A stretch of 64,000 nucleotides of DNA from Marsupella aquatica (lineage: Eukaryota > Marchantiophyta). The notes under the pieces are model-generated. The model ran no database searches. It was not told the DNA's origin and was given only the letters and a program-made list of their open reading frames with translations. Shown here one piece after another: positions 22,061 through 34,140 of this stretch. The DNA is taken from positions 11,718,001-11,782,000 of the forward strand of contig OZ316896.1 of the NCBI GenBank assembly GCA_973895155.1. The letters are read 5' to 3'. How positions within the stretch are numbered: the first letter of the stretch is position 1; every line of letters begins with the position of its first letter. A program made the position numbers and the translations under genes.

Positions 22061-24640
22061 GTATTAGTAATACAGGGAGTATGTGCGAACGTCGCAAGGG
22101 TATTTTTAATTGAATGGAAAGTAATTTTTATAATATTTTTTGAAGTAGTCAAGGTCCCAATATATATGTGTTGCACATTTTAAGAAATAAGCCTTTTATT
22201 AAACATATGCCACATTTTGTTATGCAAGGGTACTCAAAATTGGAATGACAAGTGTCACTATATGGTTGGTCCACGTGTCAACACCTCATTGGTACACAAG
22301 TACAAATAGTAAAATGGTTAATAAATTCAATGTTATTCACTATCCCAGATATCCTTGATTAAAATTTAATTTGAAGGGAGTTTCTAGTTCCATAACACAC
22401 CCATAACATGTTTTGAATGGATTTGGGGGAAGGCTAGGGGCAGGGGGAGGGCAATTAAAAGTCATCCACATGCTGGACCAGGGACCTCTAGGGAGAGTTT
22501 GGTTCCCGGCTTGGTTAAGGCCCTGGTTGAGGTTCAGGATTTTAGGGTCGGCAAGGTGTGAACCCCGGATTGATCCCATTTAGAAGGTCAAGACTTTTTC
22601 TCTCTCAAATCAGGCAGGTGTGCGTAGTAGGCAGGTTGGTCTTGCTAGGGCTCATTCATTGGATCACCCTTGCGCTTCCTCACCTTGGTCATGCTAGTTA
22701 CACTGTCCCGCTTGCGGTGCCCGTTGCAGTGTTGACCGTGTTGATTTAAGAGCCACCATAACTGTCATTCCTCATTACTGTGCATTCCTTTTTGCACTCA
22801 AACTTTGATGCGGGCTGTGGTGTAGTAGTGACTACAAGATCGATGAAGTATGCCACTCAGCTGAACTGATCAAACTCAGAGGAATCAATAACTAAGTGAA
22901 GGAATGGATACACTAATAGAAAGTCTTGCTTTGTATGTTTGCCCCCCACTGCTTTTTTTTATTATAGGGGTACCGCCAAACTAACCAGCTTTGGGGGATT
23001 TTTCTTAAGATTTTAAAATGTTTTTGATAATGTTGTATATATTATATATAAATTATAGTGTCCTTTGTCCATGGCTTTGCCTCTTAAACATACTCCACCT
23101 TTTTAATTTAACCTTGTACTGACCCTCGACTTCCCCAAAATTGCACTAGAACTTAGCTAAAACCTAAATTTAGCCTATGAGAATTTGACAAAGATGCTAA
23201 GATCTCGGCTAAGATTGCAAAGTAGCTTAAACTACACCAATTGCCTTTTACACCACCCTTGGCCCACGCTGTCAAATGTGGAAAGCAGAAATACCTGGTA
23301 GTCCAACAATATCAACCAGGTGAATAGTAGTTTGCATGGAGATCAAGAAGATTTGGATCTCAAGCTTACATGGAAACTTGCAAGCAACATTAATGGTCCA
23401 ACAAGAGCGAGAATGAGAGAGCACCGCGATGTAAACATCCAGACTCTTAAAATGTTAACTTTTAGGTCTATTTACTGCTGGTACCATAGGTCACTCTGAG
23501 GACTTGAATGTGACCCATATATGGACAACATAAACAGTGCTCCAGTCCCTATTGGAATATAGAAAATGACAAGTAAATCTGTCAAAAAAGCAGCATCATT
23601 GTGAGTACAGTGAAAAGAGCACAATGAACAAATAGAAAGTGCCCGTATGAATGATGTGAATGAATACAGTGAAAAGAGGGCCAATCTTGACAATCATAAT
23701 AAACCAAAAAGTGCCAGTCTAAGAGATACTAGTCAATGTCAGAGCCTAGCCTGGACACCTATAGCTAGGGCATCTTTGAATTAAACAATTAGGAAATACA
23801 ACCTAACAGATTTGAATCGCTATTAGACCTTGATTCTTGTGTGAAATTTGTCCTCACTAGCAAGTGTCTTGTAGGTCTGGTTGCAACACTGAGGTAAGTC
23901 ATGAGCCCTACCATAAAACAACAAACTGAAAAAGTCAGCAACAGTCCTGATCCAAGAATGTGAGTCCAACTCCAACTACATTTGAACATGATAGACATGC
24001 TTTTCATCTACTTCGACGCTGTCCAGCGATGAGCTTGTCTTATTTATCTGACCTTTTAAACTTGAAGTAATTCATCCCACAAGGACCTGGAAGCCGAATA
24101 GTGAGCTCACACAAAATCCACCTAGCGGGCACCTGCGCACAAGCCATACCAGAACAAAATCCTCAGCACCTGCTAAATTTCTTTCTGTCGGCATAGCTGC
24201 CACATCAGTTGCTATTTCAATCATTCTAGATCGTTGTCACATCAATCACTATTTTAATCATTCTAGATCCTTGTCGTCAAATTGCATATTGTCCAAAGTA
24301 TCAATCAGAAATTGGACAACCGGATTTGTGCTTATGCAATTTAACAAACAAGCAATGCCTTACTAATGTGCCCTTTTCCATTCTGTTTTCAAGAACGGCC
24401 ACAAATCCCTTATGATCTAGAATTGTGTACTGCTATCAGGACTGCTATACTGCACTCATCAAGTGACGTCTGAGCACGGTAGACTGAGAGGAAATAACAG
24501 GAATATTGTAGCCTAAAATAGGAAGACGTAAGTGAAGATATGTACTAGCTTACAAAGTAGGGAATATGGGCTAAAGATATACTTATCCATAGAGGAATGT
24601 ATATCCTTGATTTCGATCACCCTTTGTCATCCATCTCAGG
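22061..24640. other. Element C left arm, no recognised gene
   Basis: AT-rich with scattered short frames that look random. CTATTTTAATCATTCTAGATC-type wording is locally duplicated near 24,210-24,270. Confidence 0.5.
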
Positions 24641-24659
24641 AGAAACTCTCTGCATGAGG

Positions 24660-25269
24660 TCTCTTAAGGACCAAAATTATTCTCATCCAGCTGCAATATA
24701 ATGAAGTGCAGCACTTGTTAGACTCTGAAATTTTACAGTAGTAGGCCCAAATTCCAGAACTAATTATGCTGGTAAAGCTAGCACGACACTAAGTTGGAAG
24801 CTCTGACGTAGTATGGTAGTCCAATGCTTACACAAGGAGTGGATAAAACAATATACCTACACAAGGAGTCCACCATCACGAAGACTCTGAAGTTTGGCTT
24901 CAACCTCTGATCCATTGAGATGCAGGCGGTAGGTTCCAGGGCCCCCTTTTGTCAAGTCAATCTGTCCCATCGTAATCAATCCTCAATAACTCTGGTATAT
25001 GTTGCACTCTAACAAGTCTTTATCAATTTAAATGTGAAACGGAAGAGACGGTGTCATTACCGTGTACTAACACACAACACTAACAAGGCAACTCTCAATC
25101 GTCGCGCCTTTGTAATGTAAGGCGTAAAATACCTTCCAGAAACAGGATCAACATCAAGTTATATGCTATGTAAATCGGGCATAGATGTACGTACTTGTGG
25201 ACAAACATGTCCCTTCACAAGGTAGCCAATGTAATCCAACACTCCGACTGCAGTGAGGTGGTTGCCTCT
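24660..25269 (-). pseudogene. Homomeric acetyl-CoA carboxylase fragment, three exons with introns
   Basis: Exon a (25,269-25,195) reads TAVGVLDYIGYLVKGHVCPQ and is flanked by TTTTCAG and GTACGT. Exon b (24,961-24,857) reads IDLTKGGPGTYRLHLNGSE and LQSLRDGGLLV, flanked by GGACAG and GTATAT, with TAG where a Gln codon is expected. Exon c starts at 24,690 after TTGCAG with LDEN and soon stops. These pieces follow the order of the linker before the biotin-carrier domain in plant cytosolic acetyl-CoA carboxylase (DYVGYL, GGSGTYRLRMN, LRDGGLLMQLDG). The enzyme makes malonyl-CoA for fatty acid elongation. Retained introns show a genomic DNA fragment, not a retrocopy. It lies inside element C and was probably captured. 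Confidence 0.6.
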
Positions 25270-25274
25270 CTGAA

Positions 25275-26593
25275 AAACACACACATCCCTTCAGCACGTT
25301 CTCCTCATTGATAAGTAGAGGGAAATTCAAGAAAATTCATCGAAGGCTTAGAATTAAATTGCTTAGTTTGAAGGCTTTGCTGTTCACACTTCTTTGCATT
25401 CAAGCAGCTTTGTGTGCCAAATGCAAAGATTTCCTTACAAAAAGGGATCCTCCAATTGCCAATAGATGCCAAGATGGTCTCTCAACTCAGACACGACTAG
25501 CAATTCAAGGATCAAGCCATCTGGTGCGTGTTGTCATTCAGGCAAATAGGAATACAAAATAAGCAACAAGAATACACATTAACGTCAAATTTACAATGAG
25601 CACTAATAGCTCAATATCATTCTGAATTTGTGTACAAAATACCGGTAACTTACATGCATGGAGCAGATTCACCGATAAAGAGGCGGCAGTAGTTGACAAC
25701 CGGAATGGATAGTGTGTTAAAAAACCATAGTGTCTGCTTAGAATAAAAACACAAACAAAGGTCAGAAGCAAATCGTGACCCATCAATGAGGCAACAGTCC
25801 CAGACTATTGCAGCTCAAGCAATTATATACTAGTGGATAGATAGATAGCTAGATCATTCACAGAGGCTATGATATCCGGACCAGAAGTCGTCACTATTTC
25901 CACGTACCTCTTTTTCTCATTGCAAATGACTCACAGATTGCAAATCGGTGCAATCTGCCCAAGATTTGAATTTAAGTACCGGGAGAAATTGTTACACTAC
26001 CGTGACGGTGTGTCTCTTTCTGGCCTGGGATTTCTGGTCTACAAGGTGACAAAAATGGCGTGGACGTGAGTGCCAATTTGGTAGCCTACCTTGGTCATCG
26101 GCAATCGACGTTGTCTATGCGTGTGGTAGACAAATTTGGCATAGACCAACGTTAACTGTGCCAATCAGTGATAGCACAATCCAATTGATATTATTTCAGA
26201 GTGGTGACTTTGTCGCAGCCATACTATGTCGTCGATCCATACAAAGACAAAAGCTAAGCTAATGCAAAGACATGGCTGGATAGCCGCTTCTCGGATAAGG
26301 AAAACCACACCTAGAACTATGCTTCTAATCTCTTGCGTCTCCTCAATTAATAGAGTGATTTGGTCGATCAATACTGTTCATAAATGATCGTCTATTCGAC
26401 ACTATTTCGGACTATTGGAACTTTAGGAGAAGGAACTCAATGAGAAAACCAACCTCCTAGATTGTCTAGATCGTACAATGTCGGTGCTCCTTGGTGTTGA
26501 AACCTCTCGTACTTCCCGTGTGATGAGTGAGGCAAACAATCGAGAGAACTAGTAAAGAAAGAACATGAAGCTGCCAGGGACCATTGAATCGCC
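25275..26593. other. Element C, no recognised gene
   Basis: AT-rich with no clear coding signal on either strand. More of the captured carboxylase locus could be hidden here as intron. Confidence 0.4.
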
Positions 26594-27231
26594 ATGGGTG
26601 GGACCATAGCAGCGAGATGAGCACTTTGTGTTATACTCCTATGTTTTCACATTCTCAATGCTACGGTGGCTTACGATCTATACAAGGATGGAAGCCAACC
26701 CGTGGAGGCGAGGGTGCAGGATCTCTTGAAATGGATGACGTTGGCTGAAAAGATTGGGCAGATGATGCAGATCAAACGAACAATCATCATGAAAGATTCG
26801 AATGTGTACCGATATATGGTCAGTAGTGTGCTCAATGGGGGAGGAAGCACGCCCACTCCGAACAATGCCATTTTGTGGCAAGAAATGATCGACAAGTTCC
26901 AGAGGCAAGCATTGTCTACTTGGCTGGCAATTCCCATGATCTAGGGAGTAGATGCGGTTCACGGTAATAACGTTGTAGTTGGGGCCACAATCTTTCCTCA
27001 CAATATTGGCCTCACAATATTGGCCTCGGAGCCACGAGAGATTGGGACCTGGTGATGAGAATTGGCAGAGCAACGGCTCTAGAAGTCCGGGCCATTGGCA
27101 TTCCTTTCGTCTTCGCCCCCTGTGTTGCGGTCTGCCGAGATCCCCATTGGGGACGCTACTACGAGAGCTAAAGCAAAAACACAGATCTGGTGCGGAACAT
27201 GACTGACATCATTCTCTCATCGCCATAACCT
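26594..27231 (+). pseudogene. GH3 beta-glucosidase/glucan hydrolase, N-terminal fragment
   Basis: From the ATG at 26,594 the frame reads a hydrophobic secretion-signal-like stretch (VILLCFHILNATVA). It continues with YDLYKDGSQPVEARVQDLL, MTLAEKIGQMMQI, SVLNGGGSTPTPNN and VDAVHGNN. It then gives [25 protein letters not shown] and [15 protein letters not shown]. This is the start of a plant glycoside hydrolase family 3 enzyme, which acts on cell-wall glucans outside the cell. Damage: TGA at 26,618, TAG at 26,942, a 14-bp tandem duplication (26,996-27,009 and 27,010-27,023) shifting the frame, and TAA after YYES. It ends near 27,231, next to a convergent unrelated fragment, so it looks like another captured piece. 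Confidence 0.85.
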
Positions 27232-27607
27232 GACCGCCAATGATGATGGATCCATTAATCGATGCAAGCAACCCTCCTGCAGAAGTCACGTACAGAGTGT
27301 TCTGGTCACATGGCCCCCTCCAAAATGTGACAAAAGTTGGCTGCGCAATCAGGGTTGAGTTCATGTCTCCGGCAATGATTTGCTGATGACTTTCGTCGGG
27401 CGAGACCCTCAGTATCAAGTTGCCACTTGCAGCATTGACCAAATACGCATTCCCATCATTGTCAAAATTGAAGTCATCAAATTGCCATGTAGCGTTGGCC
27501 AGGATGAGTCCATTTCCATTTGGTGTGCCGTCCTTATTGATCGGCTGACCGGGCGGCTGACAACCAATTGTGCAAAGACCACCAATGGTGCAAAGAATAA
27601 AAAACAA
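27209..27607 (-). pseudogene. SMP-30/NHL-like beta-propeller fragment, resembles fungal secreted proteins
   Basis: A 132-residue frame containing PNGNGLILANATWQFDDFNF, NDGNAYLVNAASGNLI, IIAGDMNSTLIAQPT, LYVTSAGGLLASINGSI and IGGQVMAM. The series DDFxFDxxGNAYxxT, AGxxNSTxIAxPTxxxF and LYVTTAGGLAxPxNG is a pattern I associate with six-bladed propeller (SMP-30/gluconolactonase-like) proteins of ascomycete fungi. The enzyme activity is unknown. It lacks both ends of a propeller and starts inside what looks like coding sequence; a second frame upstream suggests a frameshift. Fungal ancestry is inference from remembered motif style. It ends against the GH3 fragment on the other strand. Confidence 0.5.
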
Positions 27608-29114
27608 CGACGATCCTTTTGTCCTCTAATCAAAGACATCTGGCCCCAAGACTATTCCCTCCGCCAGCTGCATAAGATCGAAAATAAGATCTAGTGTGAA
27701 AAACTATGAGTAAATGAGAGCAAGACTATTTCCTCCACCAACATAATAGATTGGGAATAAGATCATCATGATGAACGATGAGGAAACGACAGAGAGTGCA
27801 GTAACTTGTAGTTGCCAACAACCAGCACCCACACTAGTCGGTGAAGAACAGTCAAGAAATTGTCAAACTAAAAGTCTACAAGTCGGTGAAAACAGCCATG
27901 AAGGTTTGGTGAGGACTGAGGAGGTCCAAAAATGGGATGCAGCATTGGTCCCCGGGTTGGTCCACAGCCATGGGTCACCAAGTCCGATGTTGGTGGCGGG
28001 GACAAGTCTGATGTCGGTAGGCAGTACAGGTCCGGTGTTGGTGACGATTGATGTAGTAGGCTGGACTGGAAATTGCCAAAGTAGGTAGAGGCAAAATCAA
28101 TAAAGGCTCCCAAATCTATACATTTCAGCGATGTAGCGGAAGAGATGTGAGCAAAGTGCTTCTTCAGGCAGATTTCCTACCTTCCCATTTTCCTGTCAGC
28201 GATGCTAATGTGGGAAGTGAGACAAAGCGTTCTTGAAGGTGCTTACTCAAGGGCCTTACTCTATGCGTGCAAACTATTGCGTCAAGTTCCTACTTGCTCT
28301 CGACGCGGCTCTGCATCCTGTCCGGTAGTTTGAATTGTTGCATGCGCGCCCCACTAGTTGATGTACTCAGGTGCTTGCTCAGTCTGGCTCTCTACACGCC
28401 AGGAGTTTGAAACTGCACAACACATGAATGTGTGAACTCGGTCAGTGCTTTCCACGGCAAAGCAATGTGATGAGTACGCACAGGTTGGATGCAACCTGGG
28501 TTTTATGATGGTACTCTTCACTCTTGTGCCTGCTTTGATGATGTGTATTACTCCTCATGTTCCCGCTCTCTTCTCCCATGCTATATTGCAGCATGACAGC
28601 CTATTCATAGTAAAATGAAAAAATTGCATTATTTTTATAGTAAGGCGTCTCCAACTTGCTTCTCCATATTAATTCCAGATGCAGGAAATTTACATTCACA
28701 GTCCTGACTGGGGCCTTGACTGGGGCCTTGTCATATCGTCATTTATTAGATAAAAAGTATCAATTCCCTCTATGATATTATCTAGCTTGTTGGGCCCATA
28801 AGTATTGGCATTGAAGATTGAATTGGGTTGCAAATACAATTTTTTGTGGGTCTTGCTTACTTTCCCACCCCGTTTCCCACTTACTTTACAGTTTAGCATA
28901 GTGTCATCCCCAACGCTATTTGTTTTGTTCTAGTTCTTGTTATTTGCTGGCAATGAACATCCGCTCTTTGATCTGACCTGGCCCTTAAATATGTTTAAAA
29001 TGTTTTGTGGGATGTTTTGTTGGGTAGGATCTAAGAATGAGGGTATTGTTTTTTTTGCAGAAAAATGTTACCTAATTGTAAGTAGTAAGGATGGAGAATA
29101 AGATGAAGTAGAAG
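27608..29114. other. Element C, no recognised gene
   Basis: Contains a short local duplication (AAGACTATTYCCTCC and GAATAAGATC words, 27,645-27,765) and AT-rich DNA. No credible coding signal. Confidence 0.45.
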
Positions 29115-31129
29115 ATGAAGCATCTACCAAATGACTCCACCTTTGGTACTTTTTTTGGTCCAAAAGAACGTGTTGTGGTAAGGAGAGTAGAAAAAGAATT
29201 GCACATGCATGAGTTCATGGATCAGTTTAATCCCAAGGTTAACCGTTCGCATGAAGATGGTCCGGTTTATGGTCAGCAAGAGGGCAAGCTTCAACAAATT
29301 TTGTCAAGAAACTCAAAACGAAAGTTTGAGCAAGACATCAAGAAACCGTTCCAGCCAAGGAAAAAAACAAGGAAGAGAATAGAGCAAGAGCAGGGGATAG
29401 AGGAGTGATTTCAAAGACTAAAGATGGGAGCAAGGGTATGTGTAGCACAACTTTACCAAGAACAGTGACAAAGATTATTAATTTGTATGAAAATTATGAT
29501 TTGGGATGTACATATGGACTTCATGTTTGGGATGGGGATTTCCCTCTATGCAAATATTTTATGCAGAATTTATGCCTGATTGTATGTAAAACAAATATTG
29601 TATGTTAGTGTTATTGACTCGATGATTGATTGCAGGGAATGTCATACTCCCAACCACACTCCGGGCCACACTCAACAAATCCAATAACTTGAACTTAAGA
29701 GACTGTGAACTATATTTTTATGATGTTATCAAAATAGTGGGATTTGACTACTTTAATCTACAAATATTCCTTAAATGGGTAGTATCTGAAGTGTTTCTAT
29801 TTAATTATGGTTTGCAAACTTATGATGACACATGTGAAACAATATGCCGAAATAAATTTTTTTCAGGATATAGATATCTAAAGAAAGCTAAGAGATGGAA
29901 AATACTCTATAATATTGAGATATGGACATTGTTATCCTCTATGTTGGAAACACGATATGCATTGGACTTGCTACCTAGAGGAATGAAAGAAAGTATTACA
30001 AAATTAAGAAAAGATCAACATAATTTTTTTGAATCTCAAAAGCATCATTTGATACTTTCTTAATACCACGGTTGCAAAAAGATGGAGGTATTAAAATGTT
30101 TGGGAGACAGAATGAAAAAAATTGTAAGTCCTATGATCGGACATATTTGATATCAAGTGACCTTAAAAAACCACTTCAACAAAATAAGAGAAAAATTAAA
30201 AATAGATGTCCATCTATATTATGGACACCTATTCCTGAGAACTTTTATGTTATGCATCATTCTACAAAAATGGAGTTATGGATTGAAAGAGAACCTTGGG
30301 TGACAAAACAAGAAAAGGTTTATATTGGAGGACGTGTAAAGGGAGCATTAGACCTCAAAGCAAGACCAATTGTAAGGGATTGTATTGAAGATCAATTTAA
30401 TTTTAAGAATCCTGTTATTCGCATGGATAAAAGAAGTAGTTTAAAACTAAATATGAGAGCAGTGGGACCATTAATCAATCGTGTAGAAAACAAGGTGGAG
30501 AATATAACCTATTATAGAAATATGAAAAACTTTCAAATGGATCACCATTTTGCAGATCTAGCTTAGAAGAATTGCATGAAAGAACTTCTCATCGTTTACT
30601 TTTTGAAGTTTTGCTTGTTTTATTTGGAAGACATTTTTCTCCTATCTTGGATCATTTTATTTCTTTGAATGAACCTTTTCTAAGACTAGAGAAAAAATTT
30701 AGAGCTTGTTTCAATAACACTAAAGCCTTTGAAAGAGGAGTACCAGGATACCCTATGTTTTTAAGTAAAAATTATTGCAACACTGTGCACCAAGATGCTG
30801 ATACATCAATTTGGACAATGGCATATGTCTCTAATTTGACAAGAAATTGTAAAGGAGGATATTTCACTATTATGGACTATGGTATTCAAATGCCACTTCT
30901 TGATGGGGATGCATTTTTCTTTAGAGCAAGGGATAGACATGGGACTTCATTAAGAAGCTTGACAATAGATCCAGTATATGTGGTTGTCTTGGCATTAAAT
31001 CAAAAGTTGGGAAGAGCATTTGCACATGCTAAGAGAGCCAAACTTTCAAGTCAAGGATTATGTAAAATTTTATCAAATGGGATGGCTTCCAAATCTCATC
31101 CCAAATACATTGATTGGGACATTGATTAA
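29115..31129 (+). pseudogene. Candidate 2OG-Fe(II) dioxygenase of TET/JBP type, frame-broken
   Basis: Four plus-strand segments appear to belong together. They are: a basic N-terminal part (29,115-29,434); an intron (GTATGT near 29,435 to TTGCAG near 29,635); an AT-rich middle (29,636-30,566, with a shift near 30,030); and a C-terminal part (about 30,560-31,129) reached by another shift. The last part has HQD (H at 30,788), then GGYFTIMDYGIQMPLLDGD, FFRAR and DRHGTS with an Arg four residues on. That spacing of HxD, distal His and Arg, around a GG...DGD block, fits the double-stranded beta-helix of TET/JBP-like dioxygenases, which oxidise methylated or other modified bases. The two shifts suggest decay, or mis-modelled small introns. 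The rest of the protein is unrecognised. Confidence 0.45.
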
Positions 31130-31200
31130 GCAAATTGATTGAGCTTGCATTTTGGATGTGATCCATTGTTGTGCTTTATATTAATCATTGTAGAGTGGTA

Positions 31201-31660
31201 GCTCAGGTAATTAAGTTACAATTTTTTGTTATGAAAAAACTTGATTATCGTTGACCGTAGCAAAGGCAAGTATCTTTTAAGAACTGCAGTTTGTAACGCA
31301 ATATGGTAACTTGAGTTTTCTTATTACAAATGAATGGAACTTGAACCTGTGCTTGAATGGCTTAGTGAAGTAACTTGTTGGCAAACAAGTTATGGTTAAG
31401 TATCTTTAGAGAATTGCAAGTTATAATGCAATTATATGGTAAGTTGTGTCATGTCTTAATAGCTCAGGTAAGTTGCAATTTTTTGTTATGAAAAAACTTG
31501 ATTATTGTTGACCGTAGCAAAGGCAAGTATCTTTTAAGAACTGCAGTTTGTAACGCAATATGGTAACTTGAGTTTTCTTATTACAAATGAATGGAACTTG
31601 AACCTGTGCTTGAATGGCTTAGTGCAGTAACTTGTAGGCAAACAAGTTATGGTTAAGTTG
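31201..31660 (+). repeat. Tandem duplication, unit about 260 bp
   Basis: GCTCAGGTAA, AATTTTTTGTTATGAAAAAA, GTTGACCGTAGCAAAGGCAA and the following 120 bp at 31,201-31,400 recur almost unchanged at 31,461-31,655. Confidence 0.85.
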
Positions 31661-34140
31661 TGTCATGTCTATCATATTCCCCATTAAATAGTTACAACTT
31701 GTTTTATTTTAAGTTTCAAGTGAGAGTGGGAGGGAGAGTGGAGCCAGATGGTGAGTACGTTCAAACTCTTGTCAAACCTCTTGGGGACATGGAGGGCTTG
31801 TGCACCCCTTTAATTTGATGCCCTCTTACTAGTGCATGATTAATGATACATTAATTAACCTAAGCCCAACTACAAAGTTTCTCCTTGAGTTCCTAGCACT
31901 CTTTTTTGCTGTTTTCATTGAACTAAGCTACAATGCTCAAGGGTCAAAAGGTCATACCGGCCCATGTACCAGTTAGGATTATGGACCTTGGATACTCCCT
32001 CTAATTGTCAGTTCTCATCTCATTATGTGACCTTGGATACTCCCTCTTATTGTCAGTCCTCACCTCAAGTACATTCACTTTGGCTGACAGACACCAAAGT
32101 GTTCACATACATTTTGCTATAATTGTGCTTATGCATGGGGTGATGTGTAACCTAGTTGAAATTCAAATGTTCAAGTGGGAGAAGCCAACCTGGACGTTCG
32201 ATCTATGATTGTACAATGTTCCTCCTATCCTGCAAGGTGCTGGAAGTTGGACCTACAACCTACGTGCATTGAAGGTGTGAGCTGTAGGCGGGGCTGCAGG
32301 AAAACTTCCGCAGTGTACGGCTGAAGACATTGTGCCAAGTTTTGTGGATCAACAAATGTTCGAGCATGGACAAATGTTCGAGCATGGCCAACTGGTTGAA
32401 GCTGAGTTTTAGTGAGCTAGAGATGTGAGCTACTAGCTACCTTTGACCCAAATGTTCAAGCATAGGAGTCGGCCCGGATCAAGGCTTGGATTGGAGCGGC
32501 GATTGGAGCGGAAGTGAGCTGGTCTGCAACTAAGAGCCGGGTGCATGCGATTGGAGCCAAAGTGAGCTGGTCTGCAACTAAGAGCGGGTGCATGTGACTG
32601 GACCTGGTCATGACTTCATGTACTGGCTAGTCTTCAGAATGTTTTGCCCCTGGTTTCACCTCTACAATCGGCTAAGAAACCTTCGGCCCCGAGCCCCATG
32701 TCTTAGCAGTCTAGAGTAGATACATTTCCGGGTACATTTCTCTTCGTGTGGACTCTTTAATCATCTCACCCTATTCGCATTGGCCTTGTCTTCTAGCGTG
32801 AAGTACCTCTATCTGATCCGCCTCACCTTGTCACATAGTTGCATTCTTATTAAAACGTCTTCACGTGACGAGTGAACCATAGCATTAGTAGGGATAGGCA
32901 AATTAAGTAGGCGATGATTCTTGAGTTGCGACTATTCTAGGTGATATTTTCAGGCTTGCATTCTTTTAGCGCCATCCGTCCAATGTGGGATGTTATTGCC
33001 AGCTTTTTAGGCTTGCATTCCCGCTTGCATTAAGTGGTGGTGTTTGTTTTCCTCACATCCAATAAACATTGTCGTGTTGTACAGGTTGGTGGACTTTACA
33101 GTAGTGGGATCTAGCATCAAGGGAGTGCTACAGACGGTGCTGTAGATCGAGTGATCTGAAGGTCCAGCTGATCAAGGTGGTTTTTGAGTTCTCTGTCACA
33201 TTCTTACGCATTTACATGCAGATTGATTTCCCATATAGAATCCGGTCTACAATCTATGCCGATCATTACACAATTTGATGTTCAGCTAGTGATATGCGAC
33301 TACATTGTCTTTCTAGTGGCACACAAGGTCCCTACAAAACAACAAATTCTCTGGTAGCATACCACAGCATACCATAGCGTGCAGCTTCTCAATCGCGTCA
33401 ACAACCCTACTGCCAACTTTAAGTTCTTGTAAGTGCATGTTGAAGAATACTATCAATCTGTCATAGTAGTATCCCACTGCATTATTCAGAGAGTACAGGA
33501 ATTGCTCAAAAACATTATGTGGCCTTTCAGAAATTCTTTGATTTATTGATTCATTGAATGATTTGCCTTAGGCAAGAAGGCATGCAGGACGGGATGCAGG
33601 AGTTTGTTGGGGGTTGCTGGTGACCAGGCCACGGAGGAGAAGAGCTGAACAAAGAGGAGAGATGTAGACCAAGAATCAGCTAGGGAAGAGCGCTTGGCAT
33701 CTACAGAGGAGGAGGAGAGGGTTTCTTTGTAAGCAAACAAAGGACACCCTGCCTTCGGTGCGTCAGTGATTTGCACAAGGAGATCAAGGGCTTTTCTTTG
33801 TTGGAGTCAAGTTGGATCGCAACCGTCTGGATAAACCAAAGGCAGAAAAGGCTTGTAGGTGATTGTTCTATATATCCATTTATTGAGGATTGACAAGCCT
33901 TATGATGCCATTGAAATGATAGAAAGGCTCCATGCAGATTCTCAGACAAGTTAGATTGTCTACTAGCTAGTCTGTCTAGTATTTTGCATCGGTAGATTTT
34001 GAGTCTTGCCGTCCTATATGTGCATCAAGTGTGTTGTGGGATACTAGGTACCCCATGTAGATTTTTCTCTTGCCCTGTGAACTCTTTAGCCGTGGTATAT
34101 ATCCTGTTGATATCCTGTAAGATTCTCTTTGTTGATGGAT
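31661..34140. other. Element C, non-coding with small duplications
   Basis: Small direct repeats: GACCTTGGATACTCCCTC at about 31,985 and 32,031; CAAATGTTCGAGCATGG at about 32,352 and 32,370; and a unit of about 60 bp with AGTGAGCTGGTCTGCAACTA at 32,512 and 32,563. No protein recognised. Confidence 0.5.
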
